Source: Nematopogon swammerdamellus
Taxonomy: Eukaryota; Arthropoda; Insecta; Lepidoptera; Adelidae
Reading direction: 5' to 3'
Assembly: GCA_946902875.1 (NCBI GenBank)
Contig: OX336340.1
Location: 7,771,739 to 7,835,738, forward strand
Length of the DNA: 64,000 nt
Position numbers and translations under genes: made by a program. Of this stretch, positions 9,791 to 20,092 are shown in pieces. The number at the start of each line of letters is the position of its first letter. The first letter of the stretch is position 1. Under the pieces are notes generated by a model. It searched no databases, was not told the origin of the DNA, and saw nothing but the letters and a program-made list of their open reading frames with translations.

Positions 9791-10160
9791 CATACCACCG
9801 TGTAATTAGCCTGTTTAACATTATTTTTGAGATGAGAAGTATGAGAACTGCCTTATATTATCTATGGTTGATTTATGTCGTAAAGTTGGCAGCACTCGTC
9901 CTCGTCTCGTGTCGTCAGGCAGGCACTCACAGATTACCAATTTGTTTTGATTTGTAAAACTTTTTATACCGTTGTTGTAATCCTATCACACTTGACAATG
10001 GCAAAGTTCGCGCGTCAGCGCGAGTTGCCAAAAAAAAAAAAAAAATTACCAATATATTGTGATCACAAGACCTGCCTGTCAGAAATTAATTCTTGTCTCG
10101 ATTTCTCCAAGTATAATTCTTCGCACTACTGCCGCTCCACATCGGCTCACCTGACCCATC
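9791..10160 (+). promoter_or_regulatory. Presumed 5' flank/leader of the V-ATPase c'' gene
   Basis: Lies directly upstream of the subunit c'' start codon. No clear TATA box. Contains the small palindrome GCGCGTCAGCGCG near 10010 and an A15-16 tract near 10032. An in-frame TGA at 10152-10154 precedes the ATG. Transcription start not identified. Confidence 0.35.
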
Positions 10161-10781
10161 ATGAGGTACTTCCTGACTTACGTATTCGCGCTCCTGCTGT
10201 TGATCGTCATTCCGATCATCGCACTTTACTATCTGCTGAGCGGGGAGGGCGAGCGCATCAGCATCGGCTGGTTCCTGGAATATTCCTCGCCGTACATGTG
10301 GGGAACGCTCGGCATCGCGATGTCGGTCGCCCTGTCTGTGGTGGGTGCTGCGTTGGGGATCTACACGACCGGCGTAAGCATAGTCGGCGGGGGAGTTAAG
10401 GCCCCTCGCATCAAGACCAAGAACTTGATCTCTGTCATCTTTTGCGAAGCTGTCGCCATATACGGTCTAATCACGGCGATCGTCCTGTCCGGCCTGCTGG
10501 AACAGTACACGGAATCCACACTCACCGCTGAGATCCGCAACCAGAACTGGATGGCGGGCTATGTGATGTTCGGTGCGGGCCTCGCAGTGGGATTCGTGAA
10601 CCTGTTCTGCGGCATTGCAGTGGGCATCGTGGGCTCTGGAGCGGCACTCGCAGATGCCGCTAACTCGGCGCTGTTTGTCAAAATCTTGATCATTGAGATC
10701 TTTGGTTCTGCTATAGGTCTGTTCGGGTTGATTGTCGGTATCTACATGACCTCCAAAGTGAGAATGGGAAATCAAGCTTAA
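10161..10781 (+). CDS. ATP6V0B: V-type H+-ATPase proteolipid subunit c'' (21 kDa)
   Basis: Encodes 206 residues, the usual length for subunit c'' (yeast Vma16 family), a component of the rotating proteolipid ring in the membrane V0 sector that carries protons across endomembranes and apical membranes. Five hydrophobic segments lie near residues 2-26, 48-70, 88-113, 131-158 and 172-196. The first proteolipid repeat carries Glu96 in [12 protein letters not shown], the position of the essential proton-binding glutamate of this family; a second Glu179 lies in [13 protein letters not shown]. The [24 protein letters not shown] loop is diagnostic of c'' rather than c. The ATG at 10161 is the first in frame after a TGA at 10152. 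The CDS is uninterrupted; no frameshift or missing residue. The only confident host gene here. A single-exon gene or a preserved retrocopy are both possible. Confidence 0.96.
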   Translation: MRYFLTYVFALLLLIVIPIIALYYLLSGEGERISIGWFLEYSSPYMWGTLGIAMSVALSVVGAALGIYTTGVSIVGGGVKAPRIKTKNLISVIFCEAVAIYGLITAIVLSGLLEQYTESTLTAEIRNQNWMAGYVMFGAGLAVGFVNLFCGIAVGIVGSGAALADAANSALFVKILIIEIFGSAIGLFGLIVGIYMTSKVRMGNQA

Positions 10782-12505
10782 ATACTGCTTTCATTTGCCA
10801 AGATATTAATTTCTTGGTGATGTTTTGAGTAGTAGTAATATAAATCCCCATTCCAGTATACCAGAAGTAGTGGAAGCAAGTCATGTTTTAACAATGTTTT
10901 CTTACTTTGTTAATATATTGAAACAGGTTTATTTATTTATTGCCGATGGCTTGTGTGAGAAAGTCAATTTGAGTTATTCTTGTAATGGCTGCTTTCACCA
11001 CCTCTGGTTGAGTCTAGTCCAACAGTAATTTGTCCGTCAAGCGGGGCTTACGAGCGAAGCGACTCGCGGCCAAAGCGGCTCTGATTACTATGGGAGCATA
11101 TCGTAGCTTGCGGTGATAACGCGTCACTCCGATAGGCTTCCATACACTGCAATGTTAATAGTAAGCCGTAATCGAGGCACGCCGCAGGCCACTCCGTACG
11201 GAATGCCACCTTTAAAGTGACATTTGTCACACATTTTAAAGAAGTTAACCGACAGCTTTATTTTAGCCGAAGAAGAAATTGTATTGCATTTGTGTAAAAA
11301 TATAAATTAACCCCAGTAGCAAACTTATATAAGTTGCATTGGCTGCACAACATATATCAATATGAATAAATAAAAATTATTATGATGTACTGGCTACATA
11401 CTGAAAGTGGCACATGTGGCTCCCAGACAAAAACAACTCTAAACTTTTGTGGACATCACACGAGGGGTGGCAGCATGAAATAATTCTTGGTGTCACTTTT
11501 ATAATCATATTTTTCATTACACTACTGTCCCAGCACTATTTGATAGGTTTGTGATGTTTCTCTTCACATGGTTTTAAATTTAAACTTGCATATTCTCCTA
11601 CAGCAGGAATTTGTTTTGAAATGTGTCAGTGACCCGTTAATGAATCACTTACACAGAACCCCATTTTGTGTTGTTGTGTTTATAGTTATTGTTTTAACAA
11701 TCCTCACATTGATTGGATAGAGTTCCCTTGAGAAGTAACAAATCTATACTGCGTCCATATGGAAGAAATCCACCCACATGTAGGTAAAACATAAAAATGA
11801 GATATTTTTTATGTTGAATTATTTAAATGCTCACTAAATGAGATAGTTTAATATTCTGCAAATAATTGTGAGTTTTTCTGCCATACCTTCTGATTACAAG
11901 TTCATACATTATATGAACTTGTACGCGAGATATTGGTATTATAATTCAACAACAACAAAAAAACACTGCATGCTAGCGAAATTTAAACAGGAACATTACT
12001 TCAAAGACCTAAGTTCTTTCCTATGGGGGGCATGCATAATTTATAATACGCAATAAGTGCAGTTAATATTATGGTCATTCCATAAATCTTAAGCTTATTA
12101 TTATGTTTCTAGACTTAATGAAGATTTGACTTTCAACTCAGGTTTCAAGAGAAAGTAAAACCAACTTAAATATGTACCTATTTGAACTAGGTTCATATTT
12201 TGAGACAGGTAATCCTTGCTTGAATGAATGTTGTTGAGGATTTATTTCACTATGTATTGTATATGTATATGATATGTGTTTATATCTATGTATTTGTATA
12301 AAAATGTATTTTCGTTTTAAAGCTGTAAATACAATGTTCCGATTATGTAGTATTATAATTTAGATTTAATAATAATCATTGCAAATGATTTTGTTTTGAT
12401 GTAGGTAAACATAGGTGAAGTTGTATACCTAATAAAAAGGATAGGTCACATGTATTTGGGAAAATTTGCAATTTGTTCTTTGTAAACACGTACAGCCAAT
12501 TGGTG
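10782..12505 (+). other. 3' UTR of the V-ATPase gene and following AT-rich intergenic DNA
   Basis: No gene recognised. Overlapping AATAAA signals at 11365-11374 could end the V-ATPase transcript, giving a 3' UTR of about 0.6 kb. Further AT-rich stretches near 12240-12350 could provide later ends. Small frames show no domains. Confidence 0.45.
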
Positions 12506-12507
12506 TA

Positions 12508-13044
12508 CAGTAGAGCCCCGCTAGTCCGAACACGGCCTAATCCAATGATCACGGTAATGCGAACAGTCGAAAACTCCCTCTCGAAATCCACAACCTTGCG
12601 CAACCGCAACCCCGTGTGACAACCGCATATTTTATGAGTAATGTTAATTCTGTTCGCATGCTATGGATATGTCATCTAGATCATGGTTAGGTACTCGTAA
12701 ACATGTAACATTGACTTCACGCGTCAAATATACATTGTGAAGAAATTCGGGATTGGGAAAGCAACTCACCGACATGATAAAAAAGAAAAATTTAACAGTT
12801 CTTAGAGTTTATTAGCTGCACTGAACGATGCCTAGAAACAAACACTTCCAAACCAAACAAAATAAACAAAAATAAGCTAGAAAACTCTTTGAATTTCGTG
12901 TACCTACCTATGACTAAAATAAACGAAACATATGAAAATTGCCTTGTTTTATTTATTCACTGAAATAAAAAAAGTTCCATGCTATAATCTGAACATTCCA
13001 ACACCTCTGTGTTTTTAGGCGTTCGGATTATCGAGGCTCTACTG
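12508..13044. mobile_element. pogo/Tigger-like MITE
   Basis: Terminal inverted repeats CAGTAGAGCCCCGCTAGTCC (left) and, inverted, CAGTAGAGCCTCGATAATCC (right), both followed by GAAC, flanked by TA at 12506-12507 and 13045-13046. 537 bp, no coding capacity. Ends beginning CAGTA with a TA duplication are typical of pogo-type mobilised MITEs. Confidence 0.8.
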
Positions 13045-13089
13045 TAAAAGAAAATAAAACCCTTTATTTGGTACCCAACTTCAATAAAG

Positions 13090-13215
13090 AGGGCCATTCT
13101 CAATTCCAGTTATTACCACAGCACTGAATGAAAGGTCGGTCGAACCAGTTATGAATGTGTGACCGTCCAGTCCAGTGTAGCCTGTACGACCAAAGGAAGC
13201 ACTGACATGGCACCT
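13090..13215 (+). mobile_element. SINE-A 3' fragment
   Basis: Contains the family's distal blocks: CACTGAATGAAAGGTCGGTCG, CCAGTCCAGTGTAGCC, AAGCACTGACATGGCACCTAG. 5' half missing; diverged. Confidence 0.65.
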
Positions 13216-13375
13216 AGTTCACAAAAATGAATAATTAAACCCGCACGCAATATGTATTTCTCTGAAGGCGGAAATAACACTCCAACATAAAAAAAATTAT
13301 AGTTAAAAAACTAAATAAACACGCTTATTAGCGCAAAATTTAAATTTGCACTATTGCATTATTGCCTAGCGATCT

Positions 13376-13410
13376 TCAGTCGGTCTCTTTGCGTTCGCGG
13401 ACGGTGACGT
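13376..13410 (+). promoter_or_regulatory. Inr plus DPE core promoter candidate
   Basis: TCAGTC at 13376-13381 matches the arthropod initiator with A(+1) at 13378. TGACGT at 13405-13410 falls exactly at +28 to +33, where the downstream promoter element is expected, and fits its consensus. No TATA box. Both motifs are common by themselves; the exact spacing is the evidence. Confidence 0.5.
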
Positions 13411-13479
13411 GTGCGCCTCGTGTTTTTAGTGGTTTTTTGTGGAATTTTTGGTGTTTTCTTTGTGAAAAACGATGGAAGG
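13378..13479 (+). other. Candidate first exon (5' UTR, ATG, splice donor)
   Basis: From the predicted start at 13378 a ~94-nt leader runs to an ATG at 13472 in good context (AAAACGATGG). It opens only Met-Glu plus two bases of a Gly/other codon before a strong donor GTAAGT at 13480-13485 (phase 2). Very short coding first exons are common in insects with large first introns. No matching downstream exon was recognised within the window, so the rest of the gene may lie beyond it or in exons too short to identify. Relatively repeat-free DNA surrounds it (13.22-14.13 kb). Confidence 0.4.
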
Positions 13480-13630
13480 GTAAGTAATCTTCATTTACAA
13501 TAGTTTCTCGGCGCTGAGGAACGATTTATTCGTAAAGTATCGTCATTTTTGTAACCCTCTAGGCAAAAAGAAATCCTGAGGTTGCCTAGTCGCCCGACCG
13601 ATAATATTAATAGGTCTAAAATCGAGTTTT

Positions 13631-14090
13631 ACTGGTAGGTCTACTGGGAACACAATTCTCCGTGATTTTTATAGTAAGACCACTGGGATGAAAATTCCCA
13701 GTAGTACAACTGGTAAGACTACTCGGTAAGACTACTGGGAACTGCCGAATAATAGGTGCCAAGATTTATTCATTCATCGAAGGCGAGAGAAAGGCCATGA
13801 TTAAAAAACATTAAAAAACATGAAGTCACCAATAAGATTTCGACTAGCTGTATCATTTAAAAGATTTTGTAAAATATTAATTTCAGATTATGTGTTTAAT
13901 TCTCTGACCATTTGAAATTCTGGCGAATTGCAAATCTGACCATATTTTTTATTTTACTATAGGACTGTACTCTCGATCAACTGAACTAATGGGACTAAAT
14001 TATGTGTATCATTTGTTCCGCGGAACAAATGGGAAAAAATCCTCCCAGTAGTTTCGCCACGGAACTGTACCGCGGAACTACTGGGAATAA
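13631..14090. repeat. Cluster of CTACTGGGAA/TTCCCAGTAG motifs
   Basis: CTACTGGGAA at 13641, 13732 and 14078, the inverse TTCCCAGTAG at 13695 and TCCCAGTAG at 14043, a partial CCACTGGGA at 13680, and ACTGGTA twice. TTCCGCGGAA at 14016 and the related CCGCGGAAC near 14070 lie between them. Looks like a degenerate inverted-repeat element; function unknown. Confidence 0.75.
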
Positions 14091-14135
14091 ACGAAAGATT
14101 TTTTAAACAATCTGTAAAATATATATATGTAATGA

Positions 14136-14541
14136 ATTTTTTTTTTATTTAATCCGGTATGGATGGCTGAGTCGGAAGGGCCAAAGCGCATGCTCCGACC
14201 AGCCAATTTTACCTCCGAGAAGGTAGGTGCCATACCGGAGACTTCCCTGGATTGCTGGCTATACTGGACTAGAGGAGAACACAACCGAGGCTGCTATGCG
14301 GCCATCTTACATCCAGTACGGTGGTACCAACCCAGTCGGCTACAATTTGAGCCTACCACCTAGTAAGGGGCAAGGGAAGGGACCTACAGTTTTACACCGG
14401 TTCCGAACGGTGAAGCAGCAGGTGTAGGTATGCACGTAAATTTTTTCGTCAGAAAAAACTCATTGGTACACGCCGGCCGGATTTGAACCTCGGACCTCCC
14501 GCATGAGAAGCTGATGCCCAAACCACTCGGCCACCCGCCGC
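14136..14541 (-). mobile_element. SINE-B, full-length tRNA-derived SINE
   Basis: Minus-strand order: tRNA-like head with perfect box A TGGCCGAGTGG (14523-14533) and box B GGTTCAAATCC (14479-14489), a body containing CTACACCTGCTGCTTC, a central domain (TAGGTCCCTTCCC, CTAGGTGGTAGG, GGTTGGTACCACCG) shared with SINE-A, then a 3' region (TGGCACCTACCTTCTCGGAG, TTGGCTGGTCGGAGCATG) ending CGGATTAAATAAAAAAA. The T stem cannot pair properly, so this is not a working tRNA gene. A second copy is at 51.5 kb and a 3' half at 63.7 kb. Confidence 0.85.
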
Positions 14542-14866
14542 TTTAATTTCGCTTGCATTGGAACGAAGAAATTTTGCTGTTTAAAATATGTTTTGAAAAG
14601 GTGTTAAATAATTTAAAAAAAATAAGCAATGCATGCATTTTAAAATTGAATTCTCTTGAAAATCATACATAATTTAAATACAAGACTGACAGAAATACAG
14701 AGAATAGTTTTCTCTACAACCACACGTTCTTATTTTGTGTTTTAACATTTCAAACATGTGAAAATCATAAATATTCATATATTTTTCGTACAATCGGCCA
14801 TACTTAATCGGTACGCCGTAACGTAGCGGAAGGGTTGTAAGTGCTCACATATCACACACCTATCTT

Positions 14867-15250
14867 GTCAGCCTCGATAGCTCAGTGGTGCAGACAGTCG
14901 ACTGTTGCTATTGATTGTTAAGCAACGCTGGGCTCGGTCAGTACTTGGATGGGTGACCGCTCGACCGTTGTAGGCTGACTGTGGTTCGGATTCCACGTAA
15001 AACAGTAGGTCCCTTCATTTCCTACCTTACTCGGTGGTAGGGTTCAACCCTCCCGGGTTGGTACCACCGCATTGAATTAGAAGTCGGTCGAAACGGCTAT
15101 GTAAATAGTTTGTGTTTTCAGTCCAGTTCAGTGTAGCCGGCACGATCGAAAGGAAGCACTGACATGGCACCTAGTTCACCCGGTGTTATGGGCTGACATC
15201 ATGGATGTTGTAGGTGATGTAGCTAACCATGTCAGTTTCCATAAAAAAAA
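14867..15250 (+). mobile_element. SINE-A, full-length: tRNA-like head plus 5S-rRNA-like segment
   Basis: The head contains TAGCTCAGTGG (14878-14888), a perfect tRNA box A. Bases 14916-14960 (GTTAAGCAACGCTGG, CGGTCAGTACTTGGATGGGT, GACCGC) align with the internal-promoter half of eukaryotic 5S rRNA. A box-B-like GGTTCGGATTCC follows at 14983-14994. Then the central domain (GTAGGTCCCTTC, GGTGGTAGGGTTCAACCC, GGGTTGGTACCACCGC) and a 3' region (GTCCAGTTCAGTGTAGCCGG, GGCACCTAGTTCACCCGGTG, GATGTTGTAGGTGATGTAGC) ending CAGTTTCCATAAAAAAAA. Multiple copies recur in the window. Presumably Pol III-transcribed. Confidence 0.87.
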
Positions 15251-17200
15251 TCTGCATTGTCGGCATTTGATTTGTAGTAAGAAATGCAACCTTAAATTGA
15301 TTTTATACATTGAATTTTGTATTAGGTACCATTGCCTGCGATGCACGTCGTGCGTCGTAGGTTTTCTCAAAATAAATCGGTTTTTTGGAGAAAGTGAGGT
15401 GACAGAAATGTTCCTTAGTTCTTCTAGTTGAATAATATGTGCCGCTTAGTGCTTGCATGTCGTAAATTTACGAGAAATGAGCCATTTTTGTGACCTAGGT
15501 TTCGCCTAGAAACTTGGTGAAAGTGTTTTTTTTGCCAACATTTTTTGCGAATTCAAAATTTTATTGTGGTTGACACGGGGGCTGCTGATACACAAGAAAG
15601 GTATGATGAGGTCCGTTATTTATTAGTGTTTATAATAAAAATACTATGTGACCGATTTCCGGTCTAATAAATTTATAAAAATAAAAAATCTGAGACAGGT
15701 CGCGATTTTCATATAACACAACTTTACAAAATAATAATATGCAATATATATAAAAAAATACTATTTATAGCTAGAATATTTATCTGTAAATACAATCCAT
15801 ATGTTAGTTCATGAAGTTTCATGGAAAAATCTTCCAAAATAATTTTTTTTCGAGAGTCGCCGGCGCCGATCGCGGCGCGCCACCTGGTGTAGCAGAAGGA
15901 TTGTTTTGGTTAATGCTTCCAGAGCCAAAGGGTTAAGCGTCATGGAAGAACCATAATAGGATTTACAGAAATACCAAATAGTGAACAGACAGTTTCTTTA
16001 AACAGATAACATATACATAGAATAAAATTTTTTACCTACCTACATGATGATGATGATATTTTGAATTTTGACGACCGACTAACCTTTACACTGCTCTGTC
16101 ACTTTGCTGTACGGTGAAATTAAATAAAACATTGTTGTATTTTTAGTTTCATTAAACAATGTCTTAAAAGTTCCATGGGCGAAGCGGCGGCGACGCGGCG
16201 GCAACATTTAGTGAAGAGGGAGCGAGGTAGCAAATAACAATAGCTATACTAGAACGCTTGTTCTACCTCCATGGCAGCTAAGGAATGCCAGCAAGAGTGA
16301 GGAGAATAGCAGATATCAACAAGGGCGCGCCCCGTAGGTAGTGATGGCATGCCTGATTATACTTCGATACATTTTGCGTGCGAAATCAATGCTATTGTTA
16401 ATACCTCAATAAATGCTGCGTTTACAGAAAAAAATTTATTACTTCACTAGGTACTTCGAATAAGGTCAGGAATTTTGGTCCATACGTAAGAGCTTTAAAT
16501 GCCAGAATGTTTAACGTGAAAACACAATATAATTTTTAGGTTCAAATAGTAGGTATAACTGAATATGTAGAAGTACAAATGATATTGTTTGCTAAATGTA
16601 TGGTAGGTAATTTTATTTACATATTACATACACATTTCCATTATTGGTATCCGACTTGAATAAAGAGGGCCTAGACCTGGTTTATCCATGGCCTAGACAC
16701 ATATAATACGACAATTGCGGCATCACACATGCCGTGTGTTTCAAGTGTGTAAACATGTTTTAAATGTTAGAAAATTTCAAAAATTAAAACAATTAGATCA
16801 AAATTATGTAAATCAACAATTAACATAGTATAATATGCTGAATTATACCTATCTTTGTTGGTAATATTAAGGTAATGATCACCTAAAATTGTGTGCAGCA
16901 CACGCGTGTGAGCGAACATCTGTGCAGGACTCGCGAACTGAGCTGCACTCTTAGTTTGTCTTTTTGACTGTACATTTTGTGCATGACTGTGCGGCACTTG
17001 TGCTACACTCCGGTGGATCACTACCTGTACGTAGCTTATATTTTCTTTTCTTGTGCTTCTAAACTGATTAAGCAGCCCCTGTGTGAATGGGGGTAAAAAT
17101 TTGTACTTACAACATATTGCGCGCTCGGTGTGGTGCGCAGTACAAATTTGCATTCAGCACAATGTAACATATCTCAATTTACGTTGCGCAAAATAAGCTC
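15251..17200. other. No gene recognised; AT-rich unique DNA
   Basis: Contains a small GC block (GCCGGCGCCGATCGCGGCGCGCC near 15858-15880), an (ATG)n near 16043, and a CGGCGGCGACGCGGCGGC patch near 16184. A 128-codon minus frame (16767-17153) has no recognisable domain and a composition like non-coding DNA. Confidence 0.4.
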
Positions 17201-17208
17201 AGTATTAT

Positions 17209-17250
17209 GCTAGGCTTAGTCATTAAAAAGTTTTACTGACTAAGCCTAGC
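17209..17250. repeat. Perfect 14-bp-arm hairpin
   Basis: GCTAGGCTTAGTCA (17209-17222) and its inverse TGACTAAGCCTAGC (17237-17250), 14-nt loop. Confidence 0.85.
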
Positions 17251-17389
17251 GCAATAAGCAGAGTCTGCAATAAGACGGAAAAGAATATTTAGTATTTGTA
17301 AGCAAACAATGCTAAAACTCTTTGTCTAAAAACACATAGTACCTATACATACAAAAACCAATGGGTTGTTTGTTTCGGAAAGCGGAAGA

Positions 17390-17450
17390 CTGAAGAAATT
17401 GGCATTGTTTAAATAATGTCCAACAGTGGGCGATGAAGAAGAGTGGTTTC
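17390..17450 (+). mobile_element. Possible RTE-type LINE 3' remnant
   Basis: ATGTCCAACAGTGGGCGATGAAG resembles the end of RTE-clade ORF/3' UTR (compare GTCCACTGCTGGACAT near 60.5 kb, inverted). Short and diverged. Confidence 0.3.
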
Positions 17451-18410
17451 TTGGGTGGTAGGTCCCAGTGCTAATCGTAGAGTTATCTTACCAGTTCAGA
17501 AAATTGATGTTAATGTTGATCACTATTTAAAGAAAATTTTAGAGAACACTTTATTCATAGAGTATCAACAAAATATAATAAGTATATAAAGTAAATACAA
17601 CCATACACTAATACACTAAAACTAATCTAAAACTAATATTCAGAAAACCTATATATTGATCACTTATATTCTAACTGTGCTAGGACCTTAGTTCTCATCT
17701 TCTGCTCTGACTTGTAATTAATGTGGAATGTATGTACCTAAGTAAAGCGAAATTTAGTTACGAGGTCTAATAAAAGCATTTATACTATAAACCAGAAATC
17801 AGAATCTGAGCGGGTTCAGGGATCAACATATATATAGGGATATAAAAATTATTATAAGAGATTATTTCCATCCATTTGTTTATTTTACCATAAAGATACA
17901 ATATTCAAGAGGGTTCATCATCAAGAAAAACATGTACTTATTTATTAGATATGTTCCTGAGATCAAGTCTTCAAAGTTCACGTGGTAGAAAAAATTGACA
18001 TTTGGTTACCTTATAGTTTGTATAGAAAATGATAAAATTTTACAACCAAAAACGTGTGATCGATAGACAAAGAATTGTTCTCAATTTTGCAGTAGTTTTA
18101 TCCTTTAGATTGGTCTAGTTATCACGGGCTACTTCTTCAAAAATCCACATGTGGCGTTACTAGGCGCCTCAACATCAACTTTCCGTGTATTATTTCTTTA
18201 GTCAGATTTTGCTTAATTTTAATTTAATTTTTTATTTAATTATCTTCAATTCTGAACCATTAAGCGTGGCATATACACACATACATACATACATATCACA
18301 CACGCTGAATCCCGACAATAGGGGTAAGCAGAGTAATCGGTGTTGTGCTGCGTGGTATATTTAGTAAATCGCGTTTCAAAGTTTTTGATAACCAATTCCC
18401 CGATAAACGA
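17451..18410. other. No feature recognised
   Basis: AT-rich DNA; no exon, RNA gene or repeat family recognised by eye, apart from (CATA)n near 18275. Confidence 0.4.
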
Positions 18411-18414
18411 TATC

Positions 18415-18535
18415 CCACTCGATGAGGTTTGAACAAATGTAAACCAACATGGGTGTCTGTGCCGAGATACCAATGGTGCAGTCGATAGCGATAGCGAAGC
18501 GATGCCACGCTCAGTTAGGCTCAGTTAGCATAGCC
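18415..18535 (-). mobile_element. LINE-D 3' UTR remnant
   Basis: Contains AAACCAACATGGGTG, GATACCAATGGTGCAGTCGAT and CCACGCTCAGTTAGG, the inverse of the LINE-D 3' region seen intact at 49.2 kb. No coding part preserved. Confidence 0.6.
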
Positions 18536-18863
18536 CATTATCTGTAACAATTCAATTTCAATTCCACGAGTACTATGTCAGTTCGACATGTCAGTTGCAT
18601 TTAGAATTGCCTAATGGACCGAGGCGTGGTAGGGTAGTAGCGCTAGCAACCTCCTACCACGATATTCCATTTACTAATATTGTCGTTTCAAGAGTAAGAA
18701 GTATCGTTACCACCCGCAACGATGACATGGCCGGTTTCATACGACTCAGGCACAGGACGCAAGCGACAACATCGAGGCATTGAGGCATGAACGATTGGAG
18801 GTGCCCTTTCATTTAATAATTTTTCTAAGTATTTGAGTACAAGTAAGTATGGTAAGGAAACCG

Positions 18864-18960
18864 TTCTTAGTTTAGAATATTATAATATATTGTTTTTATT
18901 ATTATAACTATTTATTATTTTTTTGTTCTTAGTTTAGAATATAATAATATATTGTTTTAA
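18864..18960 (+). repeat. Imperfect direct repeat, AT-rich
   Basis: TTCTTAGTTTAGAATAT followed by an ATAATATATTGTTTT block occurs twice, about 70 bp apart. Confidence 0.7.
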
Positions 18961-19077
18961 TTATTATTCTTCAAAATTCAAATTTATTATTTTTTATATT
19001 GTATAAATAAAGTATTTTATTTGATCTTTAAGTAGCATAGTAGGATAATAAGTTTAAGTATTTGAATGAGTGATCGT

Positions 19078-19300
19078 CCAAACGTTGAGACTGGCCGTGG
19101 ATGCGATTCCACGTAATGGTCCCTTCCCTTACCCTACTAGGTGGTAGCATTTAAACAATCCAAATTGATACCACCGGACTGAATGAACGGCTGTGTAGAT
19201 AATTTGTGTAGCCGGCACGACCAAAGGGAAGCACTGAATTGGCACCTGGTTCATCGAGGTGCGATGGACTAGCATCATGGGCGTAGTCGACTATAGATCA
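19078..19300 (+). mobile_element. SINE-A, 5'-truncated and diverged
   Basis: Begins in the box-B/central region (CTGGCCGTGGATGCGATTCC, TAGGTGGTAGCA), continues through TGTAGCCGGCACGACC and GCACTGAATTGGCACCTGG. Lacks head and tail. Confidence 0.7.
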
Positions 19301-19474
19301 GCACATATTATACTAATTATAAAATGTCGATGTCTGTCCGTTTAAGCGACCTAGCCCATTTTACCTAAATTATTTATGATATATATCGTAATTAATTTTT
19401 AGTTTGCATATTAATTTAGCTTATAAAATGGTTTTTGTTGATAGTTTCAAATACTTGTTTATTTCCTTTTTAGG

Positions 19475-20051
19475 TCAGGTTCGGTTCCGTATTCCGTACG
19501 GAATCCTATTACTAAGCCTACGCCGCCTGTCTGTCCGTCCGATGGTTGTATCTTAGGAACCGTAATAGGTAGCCGGGTGAATTTTTACAGAGTATGTGTT
19601 ATTTATTATGGCAGATATCGTAAAAAATTATAATAATTAAATTACAAATTTAAAAAACCCCCGACTCTTAAAAAGTCAAAAATAATTTCCGTTTACTTAC
19701 TTAAAGGAGTCGGTAGACCGCTAAGTAAATTCCCGCGCAACTTTTGAGTCTTTATATTTAATTTACTTAGCGGTCCCCCGACTCCTTTAAGTAAGTAAAC
19801 GGAAATTATTTTTGACTTTTTAAGAGTCGGGGGTTTTTTAAATTTGTAATTTAACTTTTATTTCAAGCTTTTAAAAAAAAACCGCATGCAAATCGGTCCA
19901 CTTTTGAAGATAATAATTTTTTTTATTACTTAATTACTTAATTACTTGATTACAAACATAGCTAAGAACCATCCCGATTAAACAGGCTTCCTAATAAAAA
20001 AAACCGCATCCAAATCGGTCCATCCGTTTGGGAGCTACGATGCCACAGACA

Positions 20052-20092
<41 letters not shown>

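Noticed and set aside
14460..14541. Possible tRNA gene (boxes A and B intact, minus strand)
   Set aside because: T and anticodon stems do not pair, and the sequence continues directly into the SINE-B body with an A tail; it is a SINE head.
14916..14960. 5S rRNA gene
   Set aside because: Only the 3' half is present, joined to a tRNA-like head and SINE body; not a functional 5S gene.
16767..17153. 128-codon minus frame as a gene
   Set aside because: No recognisable domain, AT-rich codon mix and no splice or promoter context.
20046..20088. (AC)n as an independent microsatellite locus
   Set aside because: It is an internal part of the 498-bp element and recurs at the same position in copy 2.
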